Source: Deltaproteobacteria bacterium | Lineage (GTDB): Bacteria; Desulfobacterota; Desulfobulbia; Desulfobulbales; JAGXFP01 | Direction: 5' to 3' | Length of the DNA stretch: 64,000 bases | Assembly (NCBI GenBank): GCA_020056965.1 | Contig: JAGVGT010000047.1 | Coordinates: 23,619-87,618, forward strand | In this document: piece after piece, positions 53,896 through 61,908 of the stretch | Layout of the letters: each line of letters opens with the position of its first letter | Position numbering within the stretch: position 1 is the stretch's first letter | Notes under the pieces: model-generated | The model's database searches: none | What the model saw: only the letters and a program-made list of their open reading frames with translations | Told to the model about the DNA's origin: nothing | Translations under genes and position numbers: made by a program

Positions 53896-53968
53896 GCTCT
53901 GGGGTTTTCTCGGTGGCGGTTCATGAAGGGCCAGTTGGTGCAAGGCCGGCATTGTACCAGTTTTATCC

Positions 53969-54424
53969 CCGCCCGGCGACCAGAACCTGTCCGGTTAGGC
54001 ACAAGTCGGAATAATAGCGGTTACCATTAATCAGGTATGAATTAATTTGGTAGTAATTTATTCCTTATCAGGAAAGGGAAAACATATCATTCCTGACAAT
54101 TTTTATGCTTTCCAGAAAGCTTGGCGAAAAAATATATATTGAGAGAATCGATGACGTCAAGTAACAGTCTAACATGCTCAATAAAAATGAGTGGGATGGT
54201 GTTGGCTGGTTTTGGCGGGTGGAACAGAGTGGTAGTTTTCGGTTTCGTTTCGTTTTGCTGGGTAAGGGCGGAAGTGCAATGCCTGGTCTTAAAGGGTAAA
54301 ACACCTAAGCCAATAACCTAGTTGCCCATTGTATTCCTTGGCCAAAATCATTAATTCAGCAAGATAGTTCGGCATTATACCTCATGAATTTTCGTGCTGA
54401 GATAATCAAAAAAAGGATAATTCT
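53969..54424. other. AT-rich spacer at the edge of an accessory island
   Basis: Base composition changes here from GC-rich to AT-rich. Short open frames exist (for example one running over 54121-54321) but none has a ribosome site or recognisable sequence. The promoter for the secreted protein at 54425 probably lies near its end. Confidence 0.45.
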
Positions 54425-55600
54425 ATGAGAAAGATCGCTTACACGATAATGGTAGTTATTTTGTTGCTTAGTCCAACAATTGCAACGGCAGATGATCAAT
54501 CTATCGCAGATCTTCAAAAGAATTTATCTGATCTCAAAAAAATTAATGATGAATTAGTCGCTAGCAAAACAACTGAAAGCAAAGTTAAATACGAAGAAGT
54601 AAGGAATGCACTATTTAATGTTTTAGAAAATTTACCGCTAGTCAGAACAAAATATGAGGCCGCTATAAAAGAAAAGAATACTTCAGAATTACTTATTGAT
54701 TTAGGAGATGCTACTAATCCATCAAGTTCAGCCCTTGGTAAAAAGTTCACTGATATAATAATAGACACTGCGAAAACAAGATTCATAACTGTTCAAAAAG
54801 ATACATCAAATTGGAATAGATTTTTAAGTACTGTTGATAAAATATTAAAAAATCCATTAGTTGATAACATGGTAAAATCCAATCCAATTTCAAGTTTGGT
54901 TGGTTCAGTCATACAAACAGCTTCAGGTTTTAGTGATACACAGACTTCAGGTATTTTAGGTAAGAGCATTGTAACAAAGGATATTATTTCGACAGCAGAG
55001 ATTAATGAATTTTGCAAGGATATAGCACCTTACGTCGCATTCTACGAAGGAGTGTCTGAAGCAACTCGTGATTTCCAGGCACAACAAAATTACTTAGAAA
55101 AACGCAATAGTGCCATTGCGTCTACTATTTATGGGTATGATTCTAAGTTTATATCATCATTAGGCTTAATATCTGACACATCAAATCATCAACCATATAC
55201 TAGTCAGTTGAGTACTATTTTTGAAATTAGAAATATTCCAATCACCTACAATGATTATGACAAAGTTATTAATAATAAAAATATCAAAGATGGGTATATA
55301 ATATCTTCTAGGTTTTCAACTTTAGAAGATGATGTTAAAGAATTTCAGGGCGAGGTATCTGATGTGCTTTCAGTTTATTTAAAATCTTACCGAAGTTCTT
55401 TGGTAAATCTAAAAGGAATGCCTACAGAATTTTCATCTGAAAAAATCGACTCGTATATCAAGAAAATTGATACGTATGTAAAAAGAAATTCAACAGAGTT
55501 TAAAACAGTTGTTCTGCCGACTGGAACCACTCCCGAAATTATTGAAAGAAGAAAGACTATCACAATTATGAAATTTGATCTTTTTAAATCACTGCAATAA
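54425..55600 (+). CDS. Secreted helical protein of unknown function
   Basis: A 391-residue protein with a signal peptide (residues 1-22, MRKIAYTIMVVILLLS, cleavage near ATA-DD). The mature part is mainly alpha-helical, with coiled-coil potential at about 25-85 and 300-350, and contains one cysteine. Codon use is strongly AT-rich compared with the surrounding genes, which points to recent transfer. AAAGGAT lies seven bases before the ATG. The next gene in the same direction, 200 bp on, is an exported lysozyme. I do not recognise the family. Confidence 0.75.
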   Translation: MRKIAYTIMVVILLLSPTIATADDQSIADLQKNLSDLKKINDELVASKTTESKVKYEEVRNALFNVLENLPLVRTKYEAAIKEKNTSELLIDLGDATNPSSSALGKKFTDIIIDTAKTRFITVQKDTSNWNRFLSTVDKILKNPLVDNMVKSNPISSLVGSVIQTASGFSDTQTSGILGKSIVTKDIISTAEINEFCKDIAPYVAFYEGVSEATRDFQAQQNYLEKRNSAIASTIYGYDSKFISSLGLISDTSNHQPYTSQLSTIFEIRNIPITYNDYDKVINNKNIKDGYIISSRFSTLEDDVKEFQGEVSDVLSVYLKSYRSSLVNLKGMPTEFSSEKIDSYIKKIDTYVKRNSTEFKTVVLPTGTTPEIIERRKTITIMKFDLFKSLQ

Positions 55601-55634
55601 AGAGGCTAGTCTTGGCAACCAAACCTCTTTTAAT
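55599..55634 (+). terminator. Weak terminator-like stem-loop
   Basis: AAAGAGG pairs with CCTCTTT, with an inner TTGG-CAA-CCAA stem, followed by TAATT. It begins at the stop codon of the secreted protein gene. The short T-run makes it moderate at best. Confidence 0.4.
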
Positions 55635-55803
55635 TGAATACAAACAACGTTCATCTTGCCATTTTTTCATTTTATGGCCGTTCCTTGGATTGGTTAGCTC
55701 AACAGGTGCGCTAAGCGGACGCGGCCCTTACGGTTAGCTATAAAGTGGCGTGTACTTACCACATCTTTCGGTGCATTAAAAAATCTTTTAATTACGGTGA
55801 CAT

Positions 55804-56553
55804 ATGAATAAAACACTTATCGCAATCCTTGTTTTCGGTGCATTGTTTGTAACTCAAGTAGAAGCGGCGTCGGAATTCAATGCCCCTTGGACTGATGGGG
55901 ATAGAGCCATTGTGATTGATCCCTACGAAGGTAACCGCATCGACTGGGACAAGTTGGCAACTGACAAGAGGGTGGTTGCTATAATCCACAGAGCCACGGA
56001 AGGTATGAGGGTCGACAGCAAATATTCGTCCAGAAAGAAGGAAGCAATAAAGCGTGGCTACCTTTGGGGGTCATACCACTTAGGGCGACCAGGAGATCCT
56101 ATAAAACAAGCTGAGCACTATTTAGAAGTAACTAATCCAGGACCGAACGAGTTAATTGCTCTCGACATAGAGTCTATCGGCGCTAGTTTCATGTCATTAG
56201 ACGCCGCGCAAAAGTTCATTGAACACATCGCTAAAGAAACTAAGCGGTATCCACTACTATATGTCAATCATAACTCGGTTAAAGTAATTTCCAGCGCAAC
56301 CGGAGTAGATAACGTGTTTTCAAAAACACCACTATGGTACGCACGCTTTCGCAGCAATGTCACAGACTTCCCGAAGGGAACATGGGCAAGCTATACACTT
56401 TGGCAGTTTTCAAGCGAGATTAATTGCAAATCCCAAGGGAATTGCCTTTATAACGTTCCAGGCACGAAATTTGATATGGATGTTAGCGTTTTCTTTAATA
56501 CACCAGACGAATTAAAAAAGCAGTGGCCGTTGACGCGAAAAATTTCTGATTAA
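55804..56553 (+). CDS. Exported GH25-family lysozyme
   Basis: A 249-residue glycoside hydrolase family 25 muramidase with a signal peptide (residues 1-21, VEA-A). Catalytic features are the first Asp39 (VIDPYEGN) and the Asp121-x-Glu123 pair (LIALDIESI), with the barrel strands VVAIIHRATEG, YLWGSYHLGRPG, YPLLYVNHNS and TLWQFSS. It should cut the glycan backbone of peptidoglycan outside the cytoplasm. No holin or other lysis gene is beside it, and it follows a secreted protein of unknown role. AT-rich codon use marks both as acquired. Confidence 0.88.
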   Translation: MNKTLIAILVFGALFVTQVEAASEFNAPWTDGDRAIVIDPYEGNRIDWDKLATDKRVVAIIHRATEGMRVDSKYSSRKKEAIKRGYLWGSYHLGRPGDPIKQAEHYLEVTNPGPNELIALDIESIGASFMSLDAAQKFIEHIAKETKRYPLLYVNHNSVKVISSATGVDNVFSKTPLWYARFRSNVTDFPKGTWASYTLWQFSSEINCKSQGNCLYNVPGTKFDMDVSVFFNTPDELKKQWPLTRKISD

Positions 56554-56753
56554 TAATTTATTTATATGCAACTAATTGTTAATTAGCTCGAACTTAAGGT
56601 TAAATCCAAACTTTAGCAGTGGGTCAGTTTGAAATAACTGGGGTTTTAAATGCTTGAGCGGTCATATTATATCTAAGGCGTGAAAAAGAAAAGAATGCCC
56701 ATTGACGTTAACGCCCTGGCCAAGTCGACTGTTGTGCTGCCAATGGGTTAACG

Positions 56754-56814
56754 GGGTCAGGCTTGACATTTTGATGTTCTCTCAAAGTAAAACTCAAAAT
56801 GTCTAGCTTGACCC
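56754..56814. repeat. Inverted-repeat hairpin of the GGGTCA...TGACCC type
   Basis: The left arm GGGTCAGGCTTGACATTTTG and the right arm form a stem with two mismatches around a 20-base centre. The GGGGTCA...TTGAC form resembles repeats often found around REP-associated (IS200-like) transposases; no such gene is here. Related GGGGTCA sequences flank the IS110 remnant further on. Confidence 0.65.
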
Positions 56815-56837
56815 AGATAATACAGCCGACAAGTCAC

Positions 56838-56960
56838 AAAAACCAAGCCGCCTTGGAGCTTGGGCGGCTTGGTGGCAAGAAGGGGGCAAGGCCGGGGGCC
56901 GAGAAGCTGATGCTGAGCAGGGATCAGAGATTGCTAAAAACGCTCTCACGCTCAATGGAA
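56838..56960 (+). pseudogene. Decayed fragment resembling the N terminus of P63C-type proteins
   Basis: Across two frames the plus strand reads ALELGRLGGKKG and then GGKAGGREADAEQ, EIAKNA. Together these resemble the GG-K-ARAEKL-xx-E-IA-KxA pattern that opens the P63C protein next door (GGVARAEKLTPEERKDIARK). Frameshifts separate the pieces, so it is a relic. Confidence 0.4.
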
Positions 56961-56975
56961 TAAAACCAAGCAAAG

Positions 56976-57965
56976 TTAAAGATCAAACAGTTCAAACTGG
57001 TGATGCGGTCCAGGGAATGCGTTTTTAAATCCTCTCTCAAAACCCTCTTTAGATCTTGAAGCGTTGCCGATACCTATTAGCTGCCACAGATGCGCCCGCA
57101 TAGCAGGGAGTCCTACCTCGTCTGACAAGAACTGGTGCATTTTATATTTTCTCCCGCCGTTCGTATACACAACAGGATTCTTTTCATCTATCATCTCCAA
57201 AACGACACCATGACTATTAGCTAATGGGGTGTAGACATATTTGCGAATAAACTTCCCAAAAAATTGAGGGTGTTTATTTTTATAGTTCCTGCGTAGGTTG
57301 TAAATTTTATAGATCATATTAAAAAACTGGTCAGGAAATTCCTTTTCCCATTCTCTAAGTTCATCTCGTATAAATTCATGGAATAGTTGCCGGTATTCTT
57401 CTTTTTTCTTGTCCTTAATGTATCCGGTTGCTTCGTCAATTAATGCAATAATGCCTATTTTAGCTGAAGATCTAACAATAATTTCAGACTGTACAGAAAG
57501 GAAATATTGACTAGGCTTTAACACTCCGAGACGCCCAGCCTCCCAAATAGCATCGCACAATTCAATAATAAATATGGCCTCATATCCGTGGGCAGGGTCC
57601 CCGTTCAACGGCTTGAAAACAATGGGATTGTTGATTGATTCTAGCAGGTTGCCCTTGATTGCTGACCCTAGGCTTTTTCTGGTCATGGACTTCATGAACG
57701 CATTTCCGCCCTCTGACTTTAATCCAAGCGCCTTAGCAAGTCCGCGCTTGTGGAAAAGCCTTCTGCCATCCTTCAAAACGTAACAATCTATAGAGACATC
57801 ACCTATAGTTAGTTGCCCTTGGCTTATTGCTTCGGGCATTTCTCCGTGATCGGATCCCCACCGAGCCTGGGCGCCCTTCCTGGCTATGTCTTTTCTTTCC
57901 TCTGGGGTTAATTTTTCTGCCCTAGCCACTCCGCCTTTTGATTTACCTTCGTTCTTTTCTTTCAT
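56976..57965 (-). CDS. P63C-domain protein
   Basis: A 329-residue protein. The basic N terminus has KGGVARAEKLTPEERKDIARKGAQARW. The middle (DGRRLFHKRGLAKALG) resembles an antirepressor-like segment. The C-terminal P63C domain has RDELREWEKEFPDQFFNMIYKIYNL, GKFIRKYVYTPLANSHGVVLEM and KMHQFLSDEVGLPAMRAHLWQLIGI. P63C genes are found in phages and genomic islands; function unknown. I chose the ATG at 57965, preceded by GGAG six bases away. Four GCTTGC-type boxes lie in the leader, suggesting autoregulation. Confidence 0.82.
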   Translation of the reverse strand: MKEKNEGKSKGGVARAEKLTPEERKDIARKGAQARWGSDHGEMPEAISQGQLTIGDVSIDCYVLKDGRRLFHKRGLAKALGLKSEGGNAFMKSMTRKSLGSAIKGNLLESINNPIVFKPLNGDPAHGYEAIFIIELCDAIWEAGRLGVLKPSQYFLSVQSEIIVRSSAKIGIIALIDEATGYIKDKKKEEYRQLFHEFIRDELREWEKEFPDQFFNMIYKIYNLRRNYKNKHPQFFGKFIRKYVYTPLANSHGVVLEMIDEKNPVVYTNGGRKYKMHQFLSDEVGLPAMRAHLWQLIGIGNASRSKEGFERGFKNAFPGPHHQFELFDL

Positions 57966-57988
57966 GCTTGCTCCAAAAAGTTGAGTTT

Positions 57989-58065
57989 GTGCTTGCATGT
58001 TTATCATGGTGAGAATTGTTATGCAAGCATAAATCAGTTAACGGCTTTTTATGCTTGCACAAAAA
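57989..58065. promoter_or_regulatory. Operator-like cluster of ATGCTTGC/GCAAGCAT boxes
   Basis: Boxes GTGCTTGCATG (57990-58000), TTATGCAAGCATAA (58019-58032, a perfect palindrome) and TTTATGCTTGCACAAA (58048-58063) precede the P63C gene, with a fourth ATGCTTGC at its start codon. The spacing of about 30 bp is near three helical turns. Confidence 0.5.
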
Positions 58066-58429
58066 GGGCGCGGATTCAAAACTGAAGTGCAACTTTTATA
58101 GGTTTTAAAGGGGGACGATAGGGGGGGGCAAATCTTTATTCTTGACAAAATTAACACCCACCAGACAGTTCCGGGAACAAAACACAGACCACTGCCAATA
58201 TATGGCGAATTGATGGCAGCAAGAGACCAATCATAGGTTCACCTGCTGCCAACAATTTCCCACGCCACCCTTACATCTTCACAGCCTCACTCCCTACCGG
58301 CTTGAACCTCACCCTAACTCATGTGGTATGGGGAGTATGGGGACAAGAGCCGGTCTTGCCACAGGTACTCGTGTGAAACACGGCAAATAGCGGACACCAA
58401 CCCGCCAATCCGGTATGTGCGAAAAGGGG
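58066..58429. other. Non-coding debris in the accessory island
   Basis: No gene recognised. The sequence CAAATCTTTATTCTTGACAA at about 58130-58150 is repeated near 58567-58587, on the other side of the IS110 remnant, and probably marks old insertion events. Confidence 0.45.
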
Positions 58430-58555
58430 TCAGATACCGTCTTGAAAGTCAAGTCTCGGGGCTGCAATTTTTGGGTCGAAAGGCAGTCCAGAATTGATCA
58501 CGCCATAAATTAGATGCGCCAGTTTTAGCATCACCGCACCTATCACCGCCTTGGG
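58430..58555 (-). pseudogene. IS110-family transposase, C-terminal remnant
   Basis: The minus strand reads PKAVIGAVMLKLAHLIYGVI, then NSGLPFDPKI and LDFQDGI followed by a stop. This matches the end of IS110 transposases (VxxAxMRKLLHxxYGVLKxGxPFDP). Only about 41 codons are left; no DEDD catalytic domain and no start are present. GGGGTCAGATA and GGGGTCAAAT lie on either side. Confidence 0.75.
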
Positions 58556-58628
58556 GTTGCGCTGGGGTCAAATCTTTATTCTTGACAAGATTGGTACCAT
58601 TAGTCAGTAACGGTTTGTAAGTTCCATG

Positions 58629-58666
58629 AAAAGCCTCTCGGTATTCCATGCCGCCGAGAGGCTTTG
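58629..58666 (-). terminator. 12-bp hairpin with short T-run
   Basis: AAAGCCTCTCGG (58630-58641) pairs perfectly with CCGAGAGGCTTT (58654-58665). On the minus strand the stem ends in TTTTCATGG. It may be an old terminator; no intact gene lies directly upstream on either strand. The stretch 58670-58980 that follows shows no gene. Confidence 0.4.
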
Positions 58667-58980
58667 CTGTAACTGGTTGACATTAATCCATTATATATGC
58701 TTGGCGTTTTCCACATCTCTTTCCCTTTGGGTGAGTGTGGGGGACACAATACAGACTCTCTTACCGTTTACTAACGAAGGGGCAGTAAATTGTGTTGTGG
58801 TGGAGTCCTAGGAGTTCTGGGAGCTAGGTAGCATGGCATGAACCGAGGGCGCCGCAGGGAAGATTGGCCAACCGCTGACTGAAACTGCGGACATGGCCAT
58901 GCCCCAACAAGCAGACCGGCAGTGAGGTCTGTAATAAAAGGGGAAGGGAAAGAGAGGAGAGGTGTAGCAGTTGCCCGCGC

Positions 58981-61722
58981 CTAATTGACCGAGAACACCT
59001 GGTTCAGGGCCTGATCGGCTGGATAGCCGCTTTCAAAGCGATAATGTTGATAGTCGGACTTCAGCCCCCACTCATTGCGGGCGGACTCCAGATGGGCGCC
59101 GATTTCAGCCAGGATCTCGATTAACTGCTCATCGTTGCAGGCGGTGTAGATCAAGAAATCGGCGCCCTTCCTTAGGAGCATCACCGGCCCGCCTTCCTTG
59201 CCATACTTGTTGTCGAAATTCTCCGAGGTCTGGTGCAGTTTCTGGCCGATTTCGTCCAGCACCTGGTCGGCCTTGATGAAGCCCATGCCGTGGTTGAATT
59301 CCTTGATATCCGGGAAACTGGTCATGATCAGGTGATAGGCGTTGCCGTTGCTGCCCAGCATCTTGGCGTCGTCCAGGTAAAGCAGGTAGCGGTAGTTGTA
59401 AAAATCGCTTAACGGTTCCCGGAAGTATGACATCTGCCGGAAGACCTCGAGATCTTCGCTGTAATCGGCCCGGAATTCACTGGTAATCTCCAGGGGGCTC
59501 CAGTCGATGGTGATCTTCTCCAGAATCCTGACGATGTCACCGTCCAACCGCCCTTCCCGGACCTCGTACCAGAGAATGCCCACCGCCTTATCCCGGTTGA
59601 TCGGTTTCTTGTAGGGACGCCGGGCCGTCAGGGCCTCAAAGACATCGGCCACCGCCACGATCCTTTCCAGCTGACCGATCTCATCGCCCTTGATCCCGTA
59701 TGGGTAACCGCTGCCATCCAGCCGTTCGTGGTGATGGAGGATGATCCGCCGGATCCGGTTGTCGTGGTGATGCTTGGCAAACAGGCTGGCGCCGACCAGG
59801 GTATGGACTTGCATGATGTTGCGGTCCATCCGGTCGAAGAGGCCTGGCTTCAGGAGCACGTCGTCGGGGATGGCTACCTTGCCGATGTCATGGACCAGAC
59901 AGCCCAGCCGCAGCGCCTCCATCTCTTCCGCCGGCAACCCCAGCTCGGCCCCGATACGGCGCGAGATCTCGGCCACCCGCAGGGCATGCTCGAAGGTGGA
60001 GTGATCGCGGTTGGCCAGCATCTCATACATGATCTCGAAGAGGTTGACGATCAGGCCATCCTTGTCGAGGTTGGCCTGGGCCAGGGCCTTTTCGGCCTCC
60101 CAGCGTTCGGAAAGCTCCTTAGCCAGCTGGAGGTTGGTCTCCTCCAGTTCGATGGTCCGCTCCTGGACCCTGATCTCCAGCCGATCCCGGGACTTCTGCA
60201 GCTCTTCCTCGGCCCTTTTGCGCTGGATCACGCCGGCGATGACGCTGGCCGCCGCCTCCAGGGTCTCCTCCACCAGCCGCTCCCGCTTGGCGTTATGTTT
60301 GATATACAGGGTAAAGACCCCGATCAGCTTGCGACTGGCCGACAGAATCGGCACACAGTAATGGCCGTGTTGCTGGATCCCGGCATACTTGTTGTCGTGA
60401 TAATGGTCCATGCAGTTGGAAAAGATGATCTCCCCGGAGAGGGCGCAGCGCCCGCAGAGACACTTGCCGAAAGGCACCTGACTGCAAATGCTCACCAGAC
60501 TCTCGTTGAGCCCTCGATGGGCCTGTAATTCCAGAACCCCGGACTTATCGCCGACCAGGAAAATAGCGCCCTTAGGCTCCAGGACCAGCCAGGGAAAAGA
60601 AGTCACATAGTAGATAAACAGTTCCAGGGTTTCAGTGAGCGACAGGTTTTCCAGGGAGAGGTGCAGCAGCTTGTTCAGGACGGTCTGGGTCTGATAGGAG
60701 CGTTTGACCTCGCGCTCGCTTTTCCGCTGTTCGGAAACATCCTTGATGATGGCCTGCAGCAACCCGCTCTTGCGGCTGGTCACCCCGACCCGGATATCCA
60801 CATCCAGCAGCTCCCCGCTGTCCTTGACCACATGGGTGTCCAGACCGGCCTCGCCACGCTCCAAGAGCTGGGCCATGAATTTTACCGGCTCCTCCCGCTC
60901 TTCCGCAATTACCAGTTCCCATAGTTTCATCCCCAGGAGCTGCCCCTGCCCTCGCCCCAGCATCCGGCAGGCCATCTCGTTGACCTCCTGGATGGACCCG
61001 TCCCGCTCGCAGATCAACACCGCATCGTTGGAACGCTCGAACAGCCCCCGGTAGCGCTCCTCGTTCTCCTTCAGTTTCCGCTCGGTGGCCAGCCGTTTGG
61101 CAAAGCTCTCGCGAAACCGACGCACAGTTAAGACCATCGCCAGCAGCAGACACCCGGCCACCGGCAGGATGATCCGGTAAAAGTTGTCGATCAGTTTGCG
61201 TAATTCGGCCAGATGCTTGGTAACATCATAATAGATCTCGAAGGCGCCGATGAACTTGCCGTTGCGCATGACCGGCACATAGGCCTCGACCACATCGACC
61301 TCGACCTTCTGCCCTTCCAGGGTGGCATGTTCCTTCGTGACCAGCTTGGTGTAGTCTCCACCGGCGGAAACGATCTCATGAAAGTAGCCGTTCCGGTTGA
61401 CGGTGCCGATCTCTTCGTGGCTGGTGGAGTAAACGACCTCGCCGGAGGCGGCAAAGATCTTGAGCTTGTGAATGCTGAAGTCTTTGGTCACCCCGGCGAT
61501 CATCTGCTCCAGATCGGCCGGCAGGTCGGCCGCTGAAATCCGGTCGGTCTTGATGAACATGGAGGAAAGGTGCGAGGCGACCCGGCTGGCCTCCTGCTGG
61601 GTACTCTGCACTACTTGGGTATTCAGGGCAGGAGATAGATAGGTGAAAACGTAGACAGGCAGCACCAGCACCGCCAGAATGGCGAGCAGAACCAGACCCC
61701 GAATGAACTTGAGGTTAAACAT
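58981..61722 (-). CDS. Large membrane sensor with PAS, GAF and HD-GYP domains
   Basis: A 913-residue protein. Membrane helices at about 8-28 and 182-203 flank a periplasmic cache-like sensor (FSIHKLKIFAASGEVVYSTSHEEIG). A PAS domain is at about 207-340, GAF at about 360-520 (with CLCGRCALSGE), and a coiled coil at about 525-570. HD-GYP follows: CLVHDIGKVAIPDDVLLKPG near residue 610 and HHHERLDGSGYP near 669. The last 170 residues look like a GGDEF-type fold without the signature (YLLYLDDAK, GMGFIKADQVLDEIGQ). It probably degrades c-di-GMP under a periplasmic signal. The start has only a weak ribosome site. Confidence 0.9.
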   Translation of the reverse strand: MFNLKFIRGLVLLAILAVLVLPVYVFTYLSPALNTQVVQSTQQEASRVASHLSSMFIKTDRISAADLPADLEQMIAGVTKDFSIHKLKIFAASGEVVYSTSHEEIGTVNRNGYFHEIVSAGGDYTKLVTKEHATLEGQKVEVDVVEAYVPVMRNGKFIGAFEIYYDVTKHLAELRKLIDNFYRIILPVAGCLLLAMVLTVRRFRESFAKRLATERKLKENEERYRGLFERSNDAVLICERDGSIQEVNEMACRMLGRGQGQLLGMKLWELVIAEEREEPVKFMAQLLERGEAGLDTHVVKDSGELLDVDIRVGVTSRKSGLLQAIIKDVSEQRKSEREVKRSYQTQTVLNKLLHLSLENLSLTETLELFIYYVTSFPWLVLEPKGAIFLVGDKSGVLELQAHRGLNESLVSICSQVPFGKCLCGRCALSGEIIFSNCMDHYHDNKYAGIQQHGHYCVPILSASRKLIGVFTLYIKHNAKRERLVEETLEAAASVIAGVIQRKRAEEELQKSRDRLEIRVQERTIELEETNLQLAKELSERWEAEKALAQANLDKDGLIVNLFEIMYEMLANRDHSTFEHALRVAEISRRIGAELGLPAEEMEALRLGCLVHDIGKVAIPDDVLLKPGLFDRMDRNIMQVHTLVGASLFAKHHHDNRIRRIILHHHERLDGSGYPYGIKGDEIGQLERIVAVADVFEALTARRPYKKPINRDKAVGILWYEVREGRLDGDIVRILEKITIDWSPLEITSEFRADYSEDLEVFRQMSYFREPLSDFYNYRYLLYLDDAKMLGSNGNAYHLIMTSFPDIKEFNHGMGFIKADQVLDEIGQKLHQTSENFDNKYGKEGGPVMLLRKGADFLIYTACNDEQLIEILAEIGAHLESARNEWGLKSDYQHYRFESGYPADQALNQVFSVN

Positions 61723-61875
61723 GCTTCAGTACATCAGCCACCCCGAAGGGCCGCCCCCCTTTGTTTCGTCAGTAAACCGCTGCCACTGGCGACAGGCATC
61801 GAAACAACCGCCGATAATATCGACGTAATCAACAACGCTTATTAAATACTTTTTTTAGTAAAAAGCAACCAGGAT

Positions 61876-61904
61876 CATAAAAAAGCCTGCTGGCGACCAG
61901 CAGG
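61876..61904 (-). terminator. Intrinsic terminator of the RNase E/G gene
   Basis: On the minus strand CCTGCTGG-TCG-CCAGCAGG is followed by CTTTTTTAT. It begins four bases after the stop codon. Confidence 0.88.
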
Positions 61905-61908
61905 AGCG

